Shown here: piece by piece, positions 41,371 through 50,098 of the stretch
Layout: the number at the start of each line of letters is the position of its first letter
How positions within the stretch are numbered: the first letter of the stretch is position 1
NCBI RefSeq assembly: GCF_001417735.1
Contig: NZ_BBUZ01000024.1
Coordinates: 1 to 64,000 of the forward strand
DNA length: 64,000 nucleotides
Direction: 5' to 3'
From: Streptomyces sp. NBRC 110028
GTDB taxonomy: Bacteria; Actinomycetota; Actinomycetes; Streptomycetales; Streptomycetaceae
Made by a program: the position numbers and the translations under genes
Notes under the pieces: generated by a model
The model's database searches: none
The model's input: only the letters and a program-made list of their open reading frames with translations
What the model was told of the DNA's origin: nothing

Positions 41371-43058
41371 TCACCAAGGAAGAACGCGCGCGGATCAGCC
41401 AGGACGCCGCCTTGGGTGCCGGGAACGTGATCCACCGGCTGAAGGCGTACGGCAGACCGCTCGGCGAACAGGCGCTGTGGACCGACGCCACCTGGCAGGC
41501 CCCGGACGGCGGCCACCCCGAGGTGCTGACCTTCGGCGAACTGCACGAGGCCGTCGAGATCTACGCGCGCTGGTACCACGCGCACGGCGTGCGGCCCCGC
41601 GACCCGGTGGCGATCCAGACGTACTCCAGCACCGAATTCGCCATCAACTTCCTCGCGCTCACCTCCCTCGGCGCGATCCCCTCCTTCGTCAACGGCAACC
41701 TCCGCCCCGAGATCGCCCGCGAGTACGTGCGCCGGCAGGGCGCGGTGGGCGCCCTCACCGATCAGGCCCACCGCTCCGTCCTGGCTCCCCACAGGGACGA
41801 ACTGGGCCTCGCCTTCTGCGCCACCGCCGCCGGCATCCGCGCGGACACGGCCCGCGGCCCGCTCCCGGCGTCGTACCCGTACGCCCACCACGCCACCGAC
41901 CCGATCATCATTTCCCACTCCTCCGGCACCACCGGCATGCCCAAGGCCGTCCCGCACACCCACGAGACGCTGCTGTACGCGCAGTTGCACCGGCTGAAGC
42001 TGTCGGTCGGCTCCGCGATGGGCAGGCTGCTGGTCGCGATGCCCGGTTCGCACAACGCGTCCATCTCGGTCATGCTCTTCGGCTTCCTGCTGCGCTCGCC
42101 CGTCCTGCTGCTGTCCAGCCAGCGCGGCGTGGACGTCCTGGACGCGATGGAATCGTTCCGCCCCACCACCGTCTTCGCGTTCGCCGGGACGTACGGGGAG
42201 ATGGCGGCCCAGGACCTCGCCGCACGCGATCTGTCCAGCGTTGAGGCCTGGTACAACACCGGCGACGCGGCGCACGAAACCCACATCAGGGCGCTCATCG
42301 CGCTGGGCAGCCATGACACGATCGGCCGCGACCTCAAGCGCTGCCGCGTCCCCGGCTCCGTCTTCACCGACGGGCTCGGCTCCTCCGAGACCGGCTACTC
42401 GCTCTTCCACAACGGCCACAAGCCCGGCCGCTCCTCGTACTCCCGCTGCGTCGGCAAACCGATGAGCTTCGCCGAGGCCGCGGTGCTCTCCGAGGACGGC
42501 CGCCCGCTGCCACCCGGCGAGGTGGGCCGCCTCGGTGTCCGCTCCCCCACCCTCACCCCCGGCTACTGGAACGACTCGCTGACGTTCCACCGGCTGCGGC
42601 TCGGCGGCTACTGGCTCACCGGCGACCTCGCCTACCGCGACGAGGACGGCAACTTCTACCACCTCGACCGCGCCCCCGACGCCGTCCGCACCGCCGCGGG
42701 CCTGGTGTTCAGCACCCGCACCGAGGAGTTGCTGCTGCGCGAACTGCCCGGACTCGACGACTGCACGGTGGTGGCCGTCGCCCCCGAGGGCGTGCGCGCC
42801 GACTGGGACGGCGACGGAACGGCCGACGCGTACGTCCTGCTCCAGGTGCGCCCGGACGCGGCGGACACCGGCGACTGGACGGGAACGGTCAACCGGATCC
42901 TCACCGCCGAGGGCTTCCCGCCGCTCACCGGGGCGCTCCGGATGGACGCGAACGACGTGGTGAAGGGCGCCACCGGCAAGGTGCTCAAACGGGAGATGCG
43001 CGAACGCTTCCGGTCCCGCCTGGCGGGCGGGCGTGGCCTGGACGGAACGTCCCGATGA
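41367..43058 (+). CDS. AMP-dependent acyl/aryl ligase B
   Basis: The 563-residue adenylate-forming enzyme has IISHSSGTTGMPKAVPHTH (phosphate loop), GLGSSETGYS (A5), YWLTGDLAYRDEDGN (A7) and KGATGKVLKREMRERF (catalytic Lys). It is not similar to ligase A beyond the fold, so the pathway activates two acids or loads two carriers. It overlaps both neighbours by four bases. Substrate specificity cannot be read by eye. Confidence 0.9.
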   Translation: MITKEERARISQDAALGAGNVIHRLKAYGRPLGEQALWTDATWQAPDGGHPEVLTFGELHEAVEIYARWYHAHGVRPRDPVAIQTYSSTEFAINFLALTSLGAIPSFVNGNLRPEIAREYVRRQGAVGALTDQAHRSVLAPHRDELGLAFCATAAGIRADTARGPLPASYPYAHHATDPIIISHSSGTTGMPKAVPHTHETLLYAQLHRLKLSVGSAMGRLLVAMPGSHNASISVMLFGFLLRSPVLLLSSQRGVDVLDAMESFRPTTVFAFAGTYGEMAAQDLAARDLSSVEAWYNTGDAAHETHIRALIALGSHDTIGRDLKRCRVPGSVFTDGLGSSETGYSLFHNGHKPGRSSYSRCVGKPMSFAEAAVLSEDGRPLPPGEVGRLGVRSPTLTPGYWNDSLTFHRLRLGGYWLTGDLAYRDEDGNFYHLDRAPDAVRTAAGLVFSTRTEELLLRELPGLDDCTVVAVAPEGVRADWDGDGTADAYVLLQVRPDAADTGDWTGTVNRILTAEGFPPLTGALRMDANDVVKGATGKVLKREMRERFRSRLAGGRGLDGTSR

Positions 43059-43540
43059 CCACCAGCCCCCGGCCCATGGACGTGTACCGCCAGTGGTGGC
43101 TGCACGACGCCCGCTGGTACCAGGGCGTGGCGAAGCGGTTCGGCCACACGGCGGCCAACGAGATCAACGCCGAGGCGCTGCGCTACGTGGCCGTCCAGGC
43201 GGGCAAGCGCATCGCCCGCCTGCACGGCGGAAAACCGGCCGCCGACTTGGAGGAACTGCGCTGCCGGTACGAGGCGTGCTCCGAGTGGATGTTCCCGAGC
43301 GAACTGCGCGACGGCGGCACGGCGGTGCTCCCGGACGGCGAGATCGAGCTGACCATGCGGCAGAACTTCGCCGTGGCGATGGTCCGGATGGCCGGTTCGC
43401 TGGACGGCTACGACTGCCCGTGCACGGACATCCACGCGGGCTGGTCGGAGGGGCTGGGCGTCGAGCTCACCCGCAACTGCGCGACCGCCTGTCTGCGCAA
43501 CGGCGACCCCGCGTGCCGGTTGCTGATGCGGCCCGGCTGA
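43055..43540 (+). CDS. Small protein of unknown function closing the biosynthetic operon
   Basis: The 161-residue protein (start ATGA-coupled to ligase B) has an N-terminal helical part (DVYRQWWLHDARWYQGVAKR) and a middle YEACSEWMFP. At the C terminus NCATACLRNGDPACRLLM is reminiscent of V4R and ATC-hydrolase-like domains (C-x-GDP-x-C). A hydrolase, cyclase or ligand-binding role is possible. I cannot assign it. Strict coupling to the operon is the best argument that it acts in the pathway, possibly in the last step. Confidence 0.7.
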   Translation: MTTSPRPMDVYRQWWLHDARWYQGVAKRFGHTAANEINAEALRYVAVQAGKRIARLHGGKPAADLEELRCRYEACSEWMFPSELRDGGTAVLPDGEIELTMRQNFAVAMVRMAGSLDGYDCPCTDIHAGWSEGLGVELTRNCATACLRNGDPACRLLMRPG

Positions 43541-43556
43541 GCCCCTCCGCTCGCGC

Positions 43557-43733
43557 TCAGCCGCCCGCCGCGAACCGCACGAACCGCACCCAGCCGTCGG
43601 GGGTGACGGCGAGGTGGGGGCGGCTCGTGTCCTTGGAATCCCGAACGTGAACGGCCTCCTCGGACACGGCCACCTCCACGCAGTCGTCGCCCTGGGCGCT
43701 GCTGTGGCTGGACTTGAACCAAGCGAGCTTCAT
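43557..43733 (-). CDS. DUF397 protein, copy 1
   Basis: The 58-residue protein, LAWFKSSHSSAQGDDCVEVA ... WVRFVRFAAGG, is a typical DUF397 protein, usually paired with an HTH-DUF5753 regulator in Streptomyces developmental control. It is nearly identical to the copy at 43739, from which it is separated by five bases, and has probably arisen by tandem duplication. Confidence 0.85.
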   Translation of the reverse strand: MKLAWFKSSHSSAQGDDCVEVAVSEEAVHVRDSKDTSRPHLAVTPDGWVRFVRFAAGG

Positions 43734-43738
43734 CAGGC

Positions 43739-43924
43739 TCAGCCGCCCGCCGCGAACCGCACGAACCGCGCCCAGCCGTCGGGGGTGACGGCGAGGTGGG
43801 GGCGGGTCGTGTCCTTGGAGTCCCGCACGTGAATGGCCTCCTCGGACACAGCCACCTCCACACAGCTGTCGCCCTGGGTGCCGCTGTAACTGGACTTGAA
43901 CCAAGCGAGTTCCGACGTGCTCAT
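43739..43924 (-). CDS. DUF397 protein, copy 2
   Basis: The 61-residue DUF397 protein has LAWFKSSYSGTQGDSCVEVA and the same C terminus as copy 1 (FVRFAAGG). Its ATG overlaps the stop of the HTH gene (ATGA at 43921), making it the coupled partner. DUF397 proteins modulate the adjacent HTH regulator by unknown means. Confidence 0.88.
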   Translation of the reverse strand: MSTSELAWFKSSYSGTQGDSCVEVAVSEEAIHVRDSKDTTRPHLAVTPDGWARFVRFAAGG

Positions 43925-44778
43925 AACTCTCCTCGCATCCGCTCCAGCAGGCCCCGCGACTCTTTGGGGTTGAGGGCCTGTGAGCGCAGTGTGTCATAAC
44001 GCTGTTGGAGGAGAGAGACCTCTTTCCTGTCAGCAATCAGCCGTCCGTTCTGCTGCCCTTCCGAGTAGGCGAAGCGCCGTCCCTCCGGTGTCTCCAGCAG
44101 CTGCACAGGTCCGTCCAGACAGGCGTGGGACTCGGCGCCCAGCGGCATGATCTGGAGGCTCACATTGCGCGGCGCACTGTGCTCCAAAACGTAGTCGTAC
44201 AGGGACCGCGTCACCTCCGGGCCACCGAGCGTCTTCCGGAATACGGACTCTTCCACAATGAAGCTGAACGGCACATTCGACCTCTCGTGCAGCATTGTCT
44301 GGCGTCCCAGTCGAGCGATGAGTTGTGCCTCCAACTGCTCGTCCGTCAGCAGCGGGATGCTGTTGTCGAACACCGCCCGCATGTACCCCTCGGGCTGCAA
44401 CAACCCCGGAACCAACCGGCACTCATACGTGCACAGGCTCACCGCCTTCCGCTCAAGCCACGCCCACCGGCGGAACCACGCCGCGAACCCCGGCTCGCCC
44501 CGCGACAGGAACCTGGCCGACCTCCGCAACGCGCCCGTGTTACCGAAGACCTCCTCCGCCCGCTCCACGAACGCCTCCTCCGGCATACGCCGCCCCAGCT
44601 CCACCGACTCCACGGTGTGCTTGGAGAACCGGACCAACTCCCCGAACTCCGCCCGGCTCAGACCGGCGTGTTCTCGCAGAGCCTGGACGACCGCCCCGAA
44701 CGTCCGCAGACTGTCCGAAGGATCGGGCTCCCGTCCCCAGTCACCGTCTCCCGCCACACAGGCGTCATCAATCGTCAT
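43921..44778 (-). CDS. XRE-family HTH regulator with DUF5753 domain
   Basis: The 285-residue regulator has an N-terminal HTH (LSRAEFGELVRFSKHTVESVELGRR) and the DUF5753 effector region (FRRWAWLERKAVSLCTYECRLVPGLLQPEGY ... QLIARLGRQTML). It belongs to the large Streptomyces HTH-DUF397 family used in development and secondary metabolism. The start at 44778 (MTIDDACVAG) gives the expected length. Its divergent neighbour is an RsbW-like kinase gene, the classic three-part arrangement. Confidence 0.9.
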   Translation of the reverse strand: MTIDDACVAGDGDWGREPDPSDSLRTFGAVVQALREHAGLSRAEFGELVRFSKHTVESVELGRRMPEEAFVERAEEVFGNTGALRRSARFLSRGEPGFAAWFRRWAWLERKAVSLCTYECRLVPGLLQPEGYMRAVFDNSIPLLTDEQLEAQLIARLGRQTMLHERSNVPFSFIVEESVFRKTLGGPEVTRSLYDYVLEHSAPRNVSLQIMPLGAESHACLDGPVQLLETPEGRRFAYSEGQQNGRLIADRKEVSLLQQRYDTLRSQALNPKESRGLLERMRGEL

Positions 44779-44943
44779 ACGCGGCCACCTCCAGGTGCGT
44801 ACGTTGTGCGAGGCCCCCGCGCTCGTCTCACCCAGAGTGACGCACGAAACGCCGTACCGTCTACCGAAAGTGCCCGTACGCTGACCCTCCGTACGCCGCG
44901 CGCCGCTGGCGAGTCGCCGCGCGCACCCGCGACCGTTGCCCCC

Positions 44944-45390
44944 ATGAACGCAAGCACACCCCAACTCCCCGCCACGACCCGCACCTTTGCCCAACGCTTG
45001 TCCTCCACGCGGCGCGGGGCCCGCCTCGCCCGGCTGCTCGCCGTGGGGCAGCTCCGTAGCTGGCCGGTGTCACCCGCCGTCACCGAACGCGCGGAGCGCA
45101 TCGTCGCCGAGCTGGCCGCCAACGCGGCGATCCACGGACGCGTCCAGGGCCGGGACTTCCGGCTCGCGCTGACCCTGGACGAAGCCCACGGCACCCTGCG
45201 CATCGAGGTGGCCGACACCCGTGGCGAGAAACTGCCCGCCCTCGGACCCGCCCCGGGGCCGGACAGCGAGTCGGGGCGCGGCCTCCTGCTGGTCGCCGCG
45301 CTCGCCGACCGCTGGGGTACGCAGCCGCGCCACCCCGTGGGCAAGACCGTGTGGGCGGAGTGCGACTCCCGTCAGGTGTCGGACGGATAG
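44944..45390 (+). CDS. RsbW-like ATP-binding protein (anti-sigma kinase family)
   Basis: The 148-residue HATPase_c_2 protein has the N box VAELAANAAIHG, the G1 box LRIEVADTRGEKLP and the G2 box ESGRGLLLVAALADRWG. It has no His phospho-acceptor domain, as in anti-sigma factor serine kinases. It is divergent from the HTH-DUF397 pair and probably functions with it. The target sigma factor is unknown. Confidence 0.88.
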   Translation: MNASTPQLPATTRTFAQRLSSTRRGARLARLLAVGQLRSWPVSPAVTERAERIVAELAANAAIHGRVQGRDFRLALTLDEAHGTLRIEVADTRGEKLPALGPAPGPDSESGRGLLLVAALADRWGTQPRHPVGKTVWAECDSRQVSDG

Positions 45391-45423
45391 AACCGCGCGT
45401 ACCAGCGGCGCGGCGCGCGGCTG

Positions 45424-47308
45424 GTGGGGGCGGCGGCGGTGACCGGGAGAACGGGCCCGAGGACGCACACCACGCTGCGCGCGGAGGTGGACCTGGTGCC
45501 CGTACCGCCGTACCAGTCGCTGCTGGTGCTCGGCTACGACGACATCTGCGCGGCCGCCGACGATGTGCCCCGGCTGCTGGAACACTGCGCGCCCAGCGCG
45601 CTGGAGGCCCTGGACGGGCGGATGGCCCAGCTGATGCGCGAGGAGCACGCCTACCTCGAATCGCTCAACTCCCTCCCCGACGGGGACAGCTGGCTGCTGG
45701 TGCAGTTCAGCGGGGACAGCGAACGGGACGTCGACGAGCAGGCGTACGCGCTGCTGCACGCGGTGGGGCGGGACGAGAAGGACACCACCGTGGCCTTCTC
45801 CGACAACCCCCAGCGCGAGGAGCGCATGCTCAGGGCCCGGGAGGCGGGCCTCGGCGTGACCGCGCGCCCGCCGGACGACCGGGAGACGTGGGAGGGCTGG
45901 GAGGACTCCGCCGTCCCGCCCGAGCGCCTGGGCGACTACCTCCGCGACCTGAAGGAGCTGTTCGGGGAGTTCGGCTACGACCACCCCTCCCTGTACGGGC
46001 ACTTCGGGCAGGGCTGTGTGCACACCCGCATCCCCTTCGGGCTGAGGACCGCCGACGGCGTGGCCGACTTCCGGCTGGCGCTCCACCGAGGTCCGCGACG
46101 CCCTCGACCTGTGCCTGGCGTGCAAGGGCTGCAAGTCGGACTGCCCGACCGGTGTCGACATGGCGACGTACAAGGCCGAATTCCTCGCCCACCACTACGC
46201 GGGCCGCCCGCGCCCCGCCGCGCACTACTCCATGGGCTGGCTCCCGCTGTGGGCCCGGCTGTCCCGTATCGCGCCGCCCCTGGTCGACGCGGCGACCCAG
46301 GCGCCGGGCCTGGCCCGCCTCGGCAAACGGCTGGCCGGCGTCGACAGCGCCCGCCCGGCGCCCCTGTTCGCCCGGCAGTCCTTCCTCCAGTGGTGGCGCG
46401 CCCGCCCCGCCGGCCCCGGCGGGGAGCCAGACCCGGCCGACCCGCGCACCGTGGTGCTCTGGCCGGACACCTTCAGCACCTACTTCCACCCCTCGGTCGC
46501 CACCTCGGCCGTGCGCGTCCTGGAAGACGCGGGCTTCCGCGTCGCCGTACCGACCACCCCGGTCTGCTGCGGCCTGACCTGGATCTCCACCGGCCAGCTG
46601 GCCACCGCGAAGAAGGTGCTGCGCCGCACGCTCCGGACCCTGCGGCCCTACATCGAAGCGGGCACCCCCGTCATCGGCCTCGAACCCTCCTGCACCGCAG
46701 TGTTCCGTGCCGACGCCCCCGAACTGATGCCCGCCGACCAGGACATGCGGCGGCTGACCGCCCAGTTCCGCACCTTCGCCGAACACCTCGTCCACCACGC
46801 CCCCGACGGCTGGCAGCCGCCCGCCCTCACCCGGCAGGCCGTCGTCCAGACCCACTGCCACCAGCACGCCGTCATGAAGGACGACCCGGACCGCGAGCTG
46901 ATGCGCCGGGCCCATCTCGTCACCGACGTCCTCGACGAGGGCTGCTGCGGCCTCGCCGGGAACTTCGGCTTCGAACGCGGCCACCACGAGATCTCCATGG
47001 CCATCGCCGAACAGGGCGTCCTGCCCGCCGTACGCGCCGCCGCCCCCGGCAGCCTGCTCCTCGCGGACGGCTTCAGCTGCCGCACCCAGATCGAGCAGGG
47101 CGACACCGGCCGCCGGGCCCTCCACCTGGCCGAAGCCCTGGCCCTGGCCCTGGACGGCCCCCTCCCCACCGACCACCCCGAACGCCTCGCCCAGCGCCCC
47201 TCCCCGCCCTCCGCCGCGGCCCGCTGGGCCACCGCCACGGCCGCGGGGACAGCCGGTCTCGCTCTCACGGCAACCGCCGTACGACGCCTCACCCAAGGAC
47301 GTCGCTGA
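45424..47308 (+). pseudogene. FAD/Fe-S oxidoreductase (D-lactate/2-hydroxyglutarate type) with two deletions
   Basis: Remains of a large protein (normally about 950-1000 residues) lie in two frames. The first block (45436-46070) is the second half of the FAD-linked oxidase domain (GQGCVHTRIPFGLRTADGVADF). At about 46071 homology jumps by some 150 residues to WRSTEVRDALDLCLACKGCK, with the frame changed, and continues through the Fe-S domain and two CCG-type motifs (TPVCCGLTWIS, DEGCCGLAGNFGFERGHHE). The N-terminal FAD-binding part is also absent. Each deletion alone would disable the enzyme. The C-terminal frame from the ATG at 46160 remains open for 382 codons. Confidence 0.8.
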
Positions 47309-47334
47309 CAGCGAACGGCCGGTCAACCGCGACC

Positions 47335-47505
47335 ATGCGCCATCGAGTTCCAGCGGCGATCAGCGGGTGGCGAAGATGGGCCTGGGAGCCGCTCCCCACG
47401 CTGCCTCACCTGTTCCCTCCGGGGCCTCCTCCACCGCCACCGCCCCCGCCACCGATGCCGCCTGAGCCGCCCTTCAAGCCACCGGACGGCCCGGTGGTGA
47501 AGTGA
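47335..47505 (+). CDS. Possible small proline-rich protein (doubtful)
   Basis: A 56-codon frame from the ATG at 47335 contains a PPGPPPPPPPPPPMPPEPPF run. Proline codons (CCN) are common by chance in this GC-rich DNA, no ribosome site is seen, and the frame is simply open from the upstream pseudogene. I list it so that the 272 bases between the pseudogene and the GH12 gene are accounted for; no other feature is visible there. Confidence 0.2.
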   Translation: MRHRVPAAISGWRRWAWEPLPTLPHLFPPGPPPPPPPPPPMPPEPPFKPPDGPVVK

Positions 47506-47580
47506 CGGCGGGGATCGGACGGCGCCCCCGGGGACTGCGGGCAGAGCGAGGCGAACGACAGACGGCGAAATTCGCGCCTA

Positions 47581-48345
47581 TCAATTCACCGTCGCGGAGA
47601 ACGAATTCACCGCGAGGCCCGCGCCGCCCGACCACGGCTCGAAGCCGGACTGGATGCTCGTCAGGTACCAGGAGCGATCGGCCAGGCCGCGGTTCATCGC
47701 CTGAGCGACGAAGTCCATGACGTTGAAGCCCCAACTGGAGAGCGCGGACGACGACACGAACGTGATCACGTTGTTGGTGCCGTTCCAGCCGGTCCACACC
47801 TGCCAGGACATCCCGCCGACGGTGGCGGTGCCGACCTGGGAACCGACAGGGGCGATCGAACCGACCCTGTTGTACCAAACCATGATCTCGGTCCGGTTCA
47901 CTCCGTCGGTCTTCGGCGTCGGGTCGAGCCAGATGTCGTACGAGGCGTCGAAGACGGCGCCACCGACGTAGGTGAAGGACGTGTTGGTGGGGGCGCTGCC
48001 GATCGAACCGAGTTGCTTGGGCAGGTTGGTACCCGGCGTGCACTTGGTGTAGTGGCAGCCGTAGAAGACCGACGGATAGGACTTCGGGGCCCCGTTCGTG
48101 GGCACCGAGCCGTCCGCCCGGGTGATGGTGAAACCGCTGCCGGTTGCGTTGATGCACTGGGGCGCGCTCGTACCCCAGCGGTTGTTCTGCACCACGTAAC
48201 GGCCCTGGATGGTGGTGGTCGCGTACTGGTCGCACAGTTCCGCGGCCGCGTCCGCGTGTGCGCCTGACGCCGTGGCCAGCAGGCCGCACAGGGATAACAG
48301 CGTGGCCAGCAGGACCGATGTCACCGACCTCATGGAAGTGATCAC
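47581..48345 (-). CDS. Secreted GH12 endoglucanase
   Basis: The 254-residue precursor has a signal peptide (MRSVTSVLLATLLSLCGLLA ... AHA) and a mature GH12 beta-jelly-roll domain. It includes CDQYATTTIQGRYVVQNNRWG, then NRTEIMVWYN with the catalytic nucleophile glutamate (EIMVWY), and a second glutamate in GFEPW near the C terminus. It cleaves beta-1,4-glucans. The GTG at 48345 is selected because GAGGAGG lies 8 bases upstream, though an ATG at 48333 is possible. A CebR box at 48377-48390 predicts cellobiose induction. No cellulose-binding module is attached. Confidence 0.9.
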   Translation of the reverse strand: MITSMRSVTSVLLATLLSLCGLLATASGAHADAAAELCDQYATTTIQGRYVVQNNRWGTSAPQCINATGSGFTITRADGSVPTNGAPKSYPSVFYGCHYTKCTPGTNLPKQLGSIGSAPTNTSFTYVGGAVFDASYDIWLDPTPKTDGVNRTEIMVWYNRVGSIAPVGSQVGTATVGGMSWQVWTGWNGTNNVITFVSSSALSSWGFNVMDFVAQAMNRGLADRSWYLTSIQSGFEPWSGGAGLAVNSFSATVN

Positions 48346-48376
48346 GAGATTCCCTCCTCGACGGCAGGGAGCACCT

Positions 48377-48390
48377 TGGGAGCGCTCCCA
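48377..48390. promoter_or_regulatory. CebR box before the GH12 endoglucanase
   Basis: TGGGAGCGCTCCCA, the exact CebR palindrome, is centred about 38 bases upstream of the GTG start of the endoglucanase. It is identical to the site at 24473. Confidence 0.88.
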
Positions 48391-48492
48391 CCAATTTTCC
48401 GGAATGTAGGACCCCGGGGGCCGGCAGACAAGATGTGCGCCAAAACTGCCCCGCGGCGCGCTCTCTTCGACGCACATGCCGAACTGGCCGGG

Positions 48493-48800
48493 AACGGTCA
48501 CTTCGAATCCGGCACGGATTCCTGGTGGAACCCCGTGCACCAGCTACGGCGGCTGAAGTACGACCTCGACGACAACGTGATCGCCGTCGAACTCTCCGCC
48601 ACCCCCTTCTCATTGGCACCTCGTCTGAAAGAGGAAAACCTCGACCACCTGACCACGTACGACTACTTCGCCCGGATCGGCGTCCCCGCCGCCAAATCCC
48701 GCGTTTACGTCGACCCGATCGCGCTCGACGCCGTGACCGCGGCCCGGCTGAGCGTGCCCGAGGGCCAAGCGGTGATCCGGCTCCGCCGGTTGACCTGGCT
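48493..48800 (+). pseudogene. Fragments of a carbohydrate-binding module and a GntR UTRA domain
   Basis: In one open frame a short NGHFESGTDSWW segment (like the start of a CBM4/9 module) is followed at about 48540 by LRRLKYDLDDNVIAVELS ... IGVPAAKSRVYVDPI and GQAVIRLRRLTWL. The latter resembles the effector (UTRA) domain of GntR/HutC regulators. No HTH precedes it. The pieces look like debris of two unrelated genes joined by deletion. Assignment is by pattern only. Confidence 0.4.
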
Positions 48801-48837
48801 TCGGTCCCACTGCCCCGACCCTGCCCGGCGGCACGCC

Positions 48838-49099
48838 TACCCCAGTCCGCGCCGGACGTCGGGACGGCGGCCGTGCGCGGAATACACACCAGCCGTGATG
48901 TCCGCGTCCCGCTGCGTGCGGAATACCGGCAGGGTGCCCGTGTCCGGATTGATGCGGGCCAGGTCTTCAGGGTCCAGGGATGAACCCGGTTCGTGTCCTC
49001 CGGATCTGTGATGTCGGAGAGGAAGAAGCCGACGCCGCTGGCGTCCGCACGCGTGGCCCGGCCGGTCAGTGAGAGCAGGCAGAACGTGTAGCGGTATCC
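48838..49099 (-). pseudogene. Frameshifted fragment of an adenine-specific DNA methyltransferase (type IIG/PglX-like)
   Basis: In one minus frame YRYTFCLLSLTGRA and GVGFFLSDITDPEDTNR are visible (about 49096-48985). In the next frame DPEDLARINPDTGTLPVFRT and RDADITAGVYSAHGRRP continue to about 48840. INPNTGTCPVFR-RDAEIT is the conserved linker of large PglX/type IIG methylase-restriction proteins, usually 1000 or more residues. Only about 85 residues remain, with one frameshift. It shows that such a gene once existed here. Confidence 0.55.
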
Positions 49100-49228
49100 A
49101 GGTGTGCCGGATCGGTGACTTGGGTGCGAGGGCGGCCTGGCAGGGGCGTTTCTCGACAGGCCGGTCCGCCCCCGGGCGGTGACGCGGCAACAGCCGCGCC
49201 AGGGACACACTGGGCACCCTGACGGAAC

Positions 49229-50030
49229 TCAGCAGGCAAGATCGAGGGTCACGACGGAACCGGTGGGGGTGTTCTCGGCACGGGCCGTACCGCCGTGGGC
49301 GGCGGCTACCGCGGCGACGAAGGCGAGTCCCAGGCCGGATCCTTCGCTGGTGCGGCTGGCTTCGGCGCGGGTGAAGCGGTCGAACGCGCAGGGCAGGAAC
49401 TCGGTTGGGAATCCGGGCCCTTCATTGGTGACGGTCAGCCTGAGCCTGCCTTCGGTGGCAGACGCCGTAACGCGGACATCCCCCTGCCCGTGGCGCAGGG
49501 CGTTGCTGATCAGGCTGCCGATGGCGGGGCGGAGCCGGCGTGCGTCCACGTTCACGGTAGTGGCGGCGGCATCGACGGTGAGGGAACGGCCAGCGCGTTC
49601 GGCGACTCGCAAGGCCGCGAAGACGGCGGTGCCGACCAGTTCGGCCAGGTCCTCCGGCGAGCGGGCGATGTGCTCGCTGCTGCCGAGCTCTTCGAGGTCG
49701 GGCAGGGCGTTGGAGAGGTCGATGAGCCGCTGGACCTCGGCGTCGACCGAGCGGAGGGTCTCGGTGAGTTCGTCCGCGCCGCGCGGGCGGTGCAGGGCGA
49801 CGTCCAGTTCTGCGCGCAGCAGAGACCGGGGCGTGCGCAGTTCATGGCTGGCGTCGGCGACGAGGCGGCGTTCGCGTTCGCGTTCGCGTTCGGCGGATGC
49901 TTCGAGGCGGTCGAGCATCTGGTTGAGGGTGTGCCCGAGCCGGGTGATCTCGTCATCGCGGTCTTCGGGCACGGGAAGGCGTACGCGAGGCGCGCCGTCG
50001 CCAGGGTCGCGGCTCGGTGCCGGTATCGCT
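49229..50030 (-). pseudogene. N-terminally truncated sensor histidine kinase
   Basis: The remaining C-terminal part has the end of the HAMP region (PVPEDRDDEITRLGHTLNQMLDRLE), the H box LVADASHELRTPRSLL, and ATPase boxes ISNALRHGQGD, VTNEGPGFP and GSGLGLAFVAAVAAAHGG. No membrane segments precede it: upstream, at about 50030, the sequence becomes unrelated DNA following copA. An internal ATG at 49972 could still give a 247-residue soluble protein. (GCGTTC)4 hexamer repeats at 49869-49892 encode an Arg-Glu run in the linker. Confidence 0.65.
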
Positions 50031-50098
50031 CCACCGGATCCAGTGACCCGTGTATCCGGGCGGTGCCGGTTTCCGGGTGGCGTGGTGGTGGGCGGTGG

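Noticed and set aside
45424..47505. A single 693-codon frame through the Fe-S oxidoreductase
   Set aside because: After about 46071 the true homology is in another frame; the continued frame is Pro/Arg-rich noise.
49869..49892. GCGTTC direct repeats, considered as a CRISPR or VNTR array
   Set aside because: Units are only 6 bases, without spacers, and encode an Arg-Glu run inside a kinase linker.
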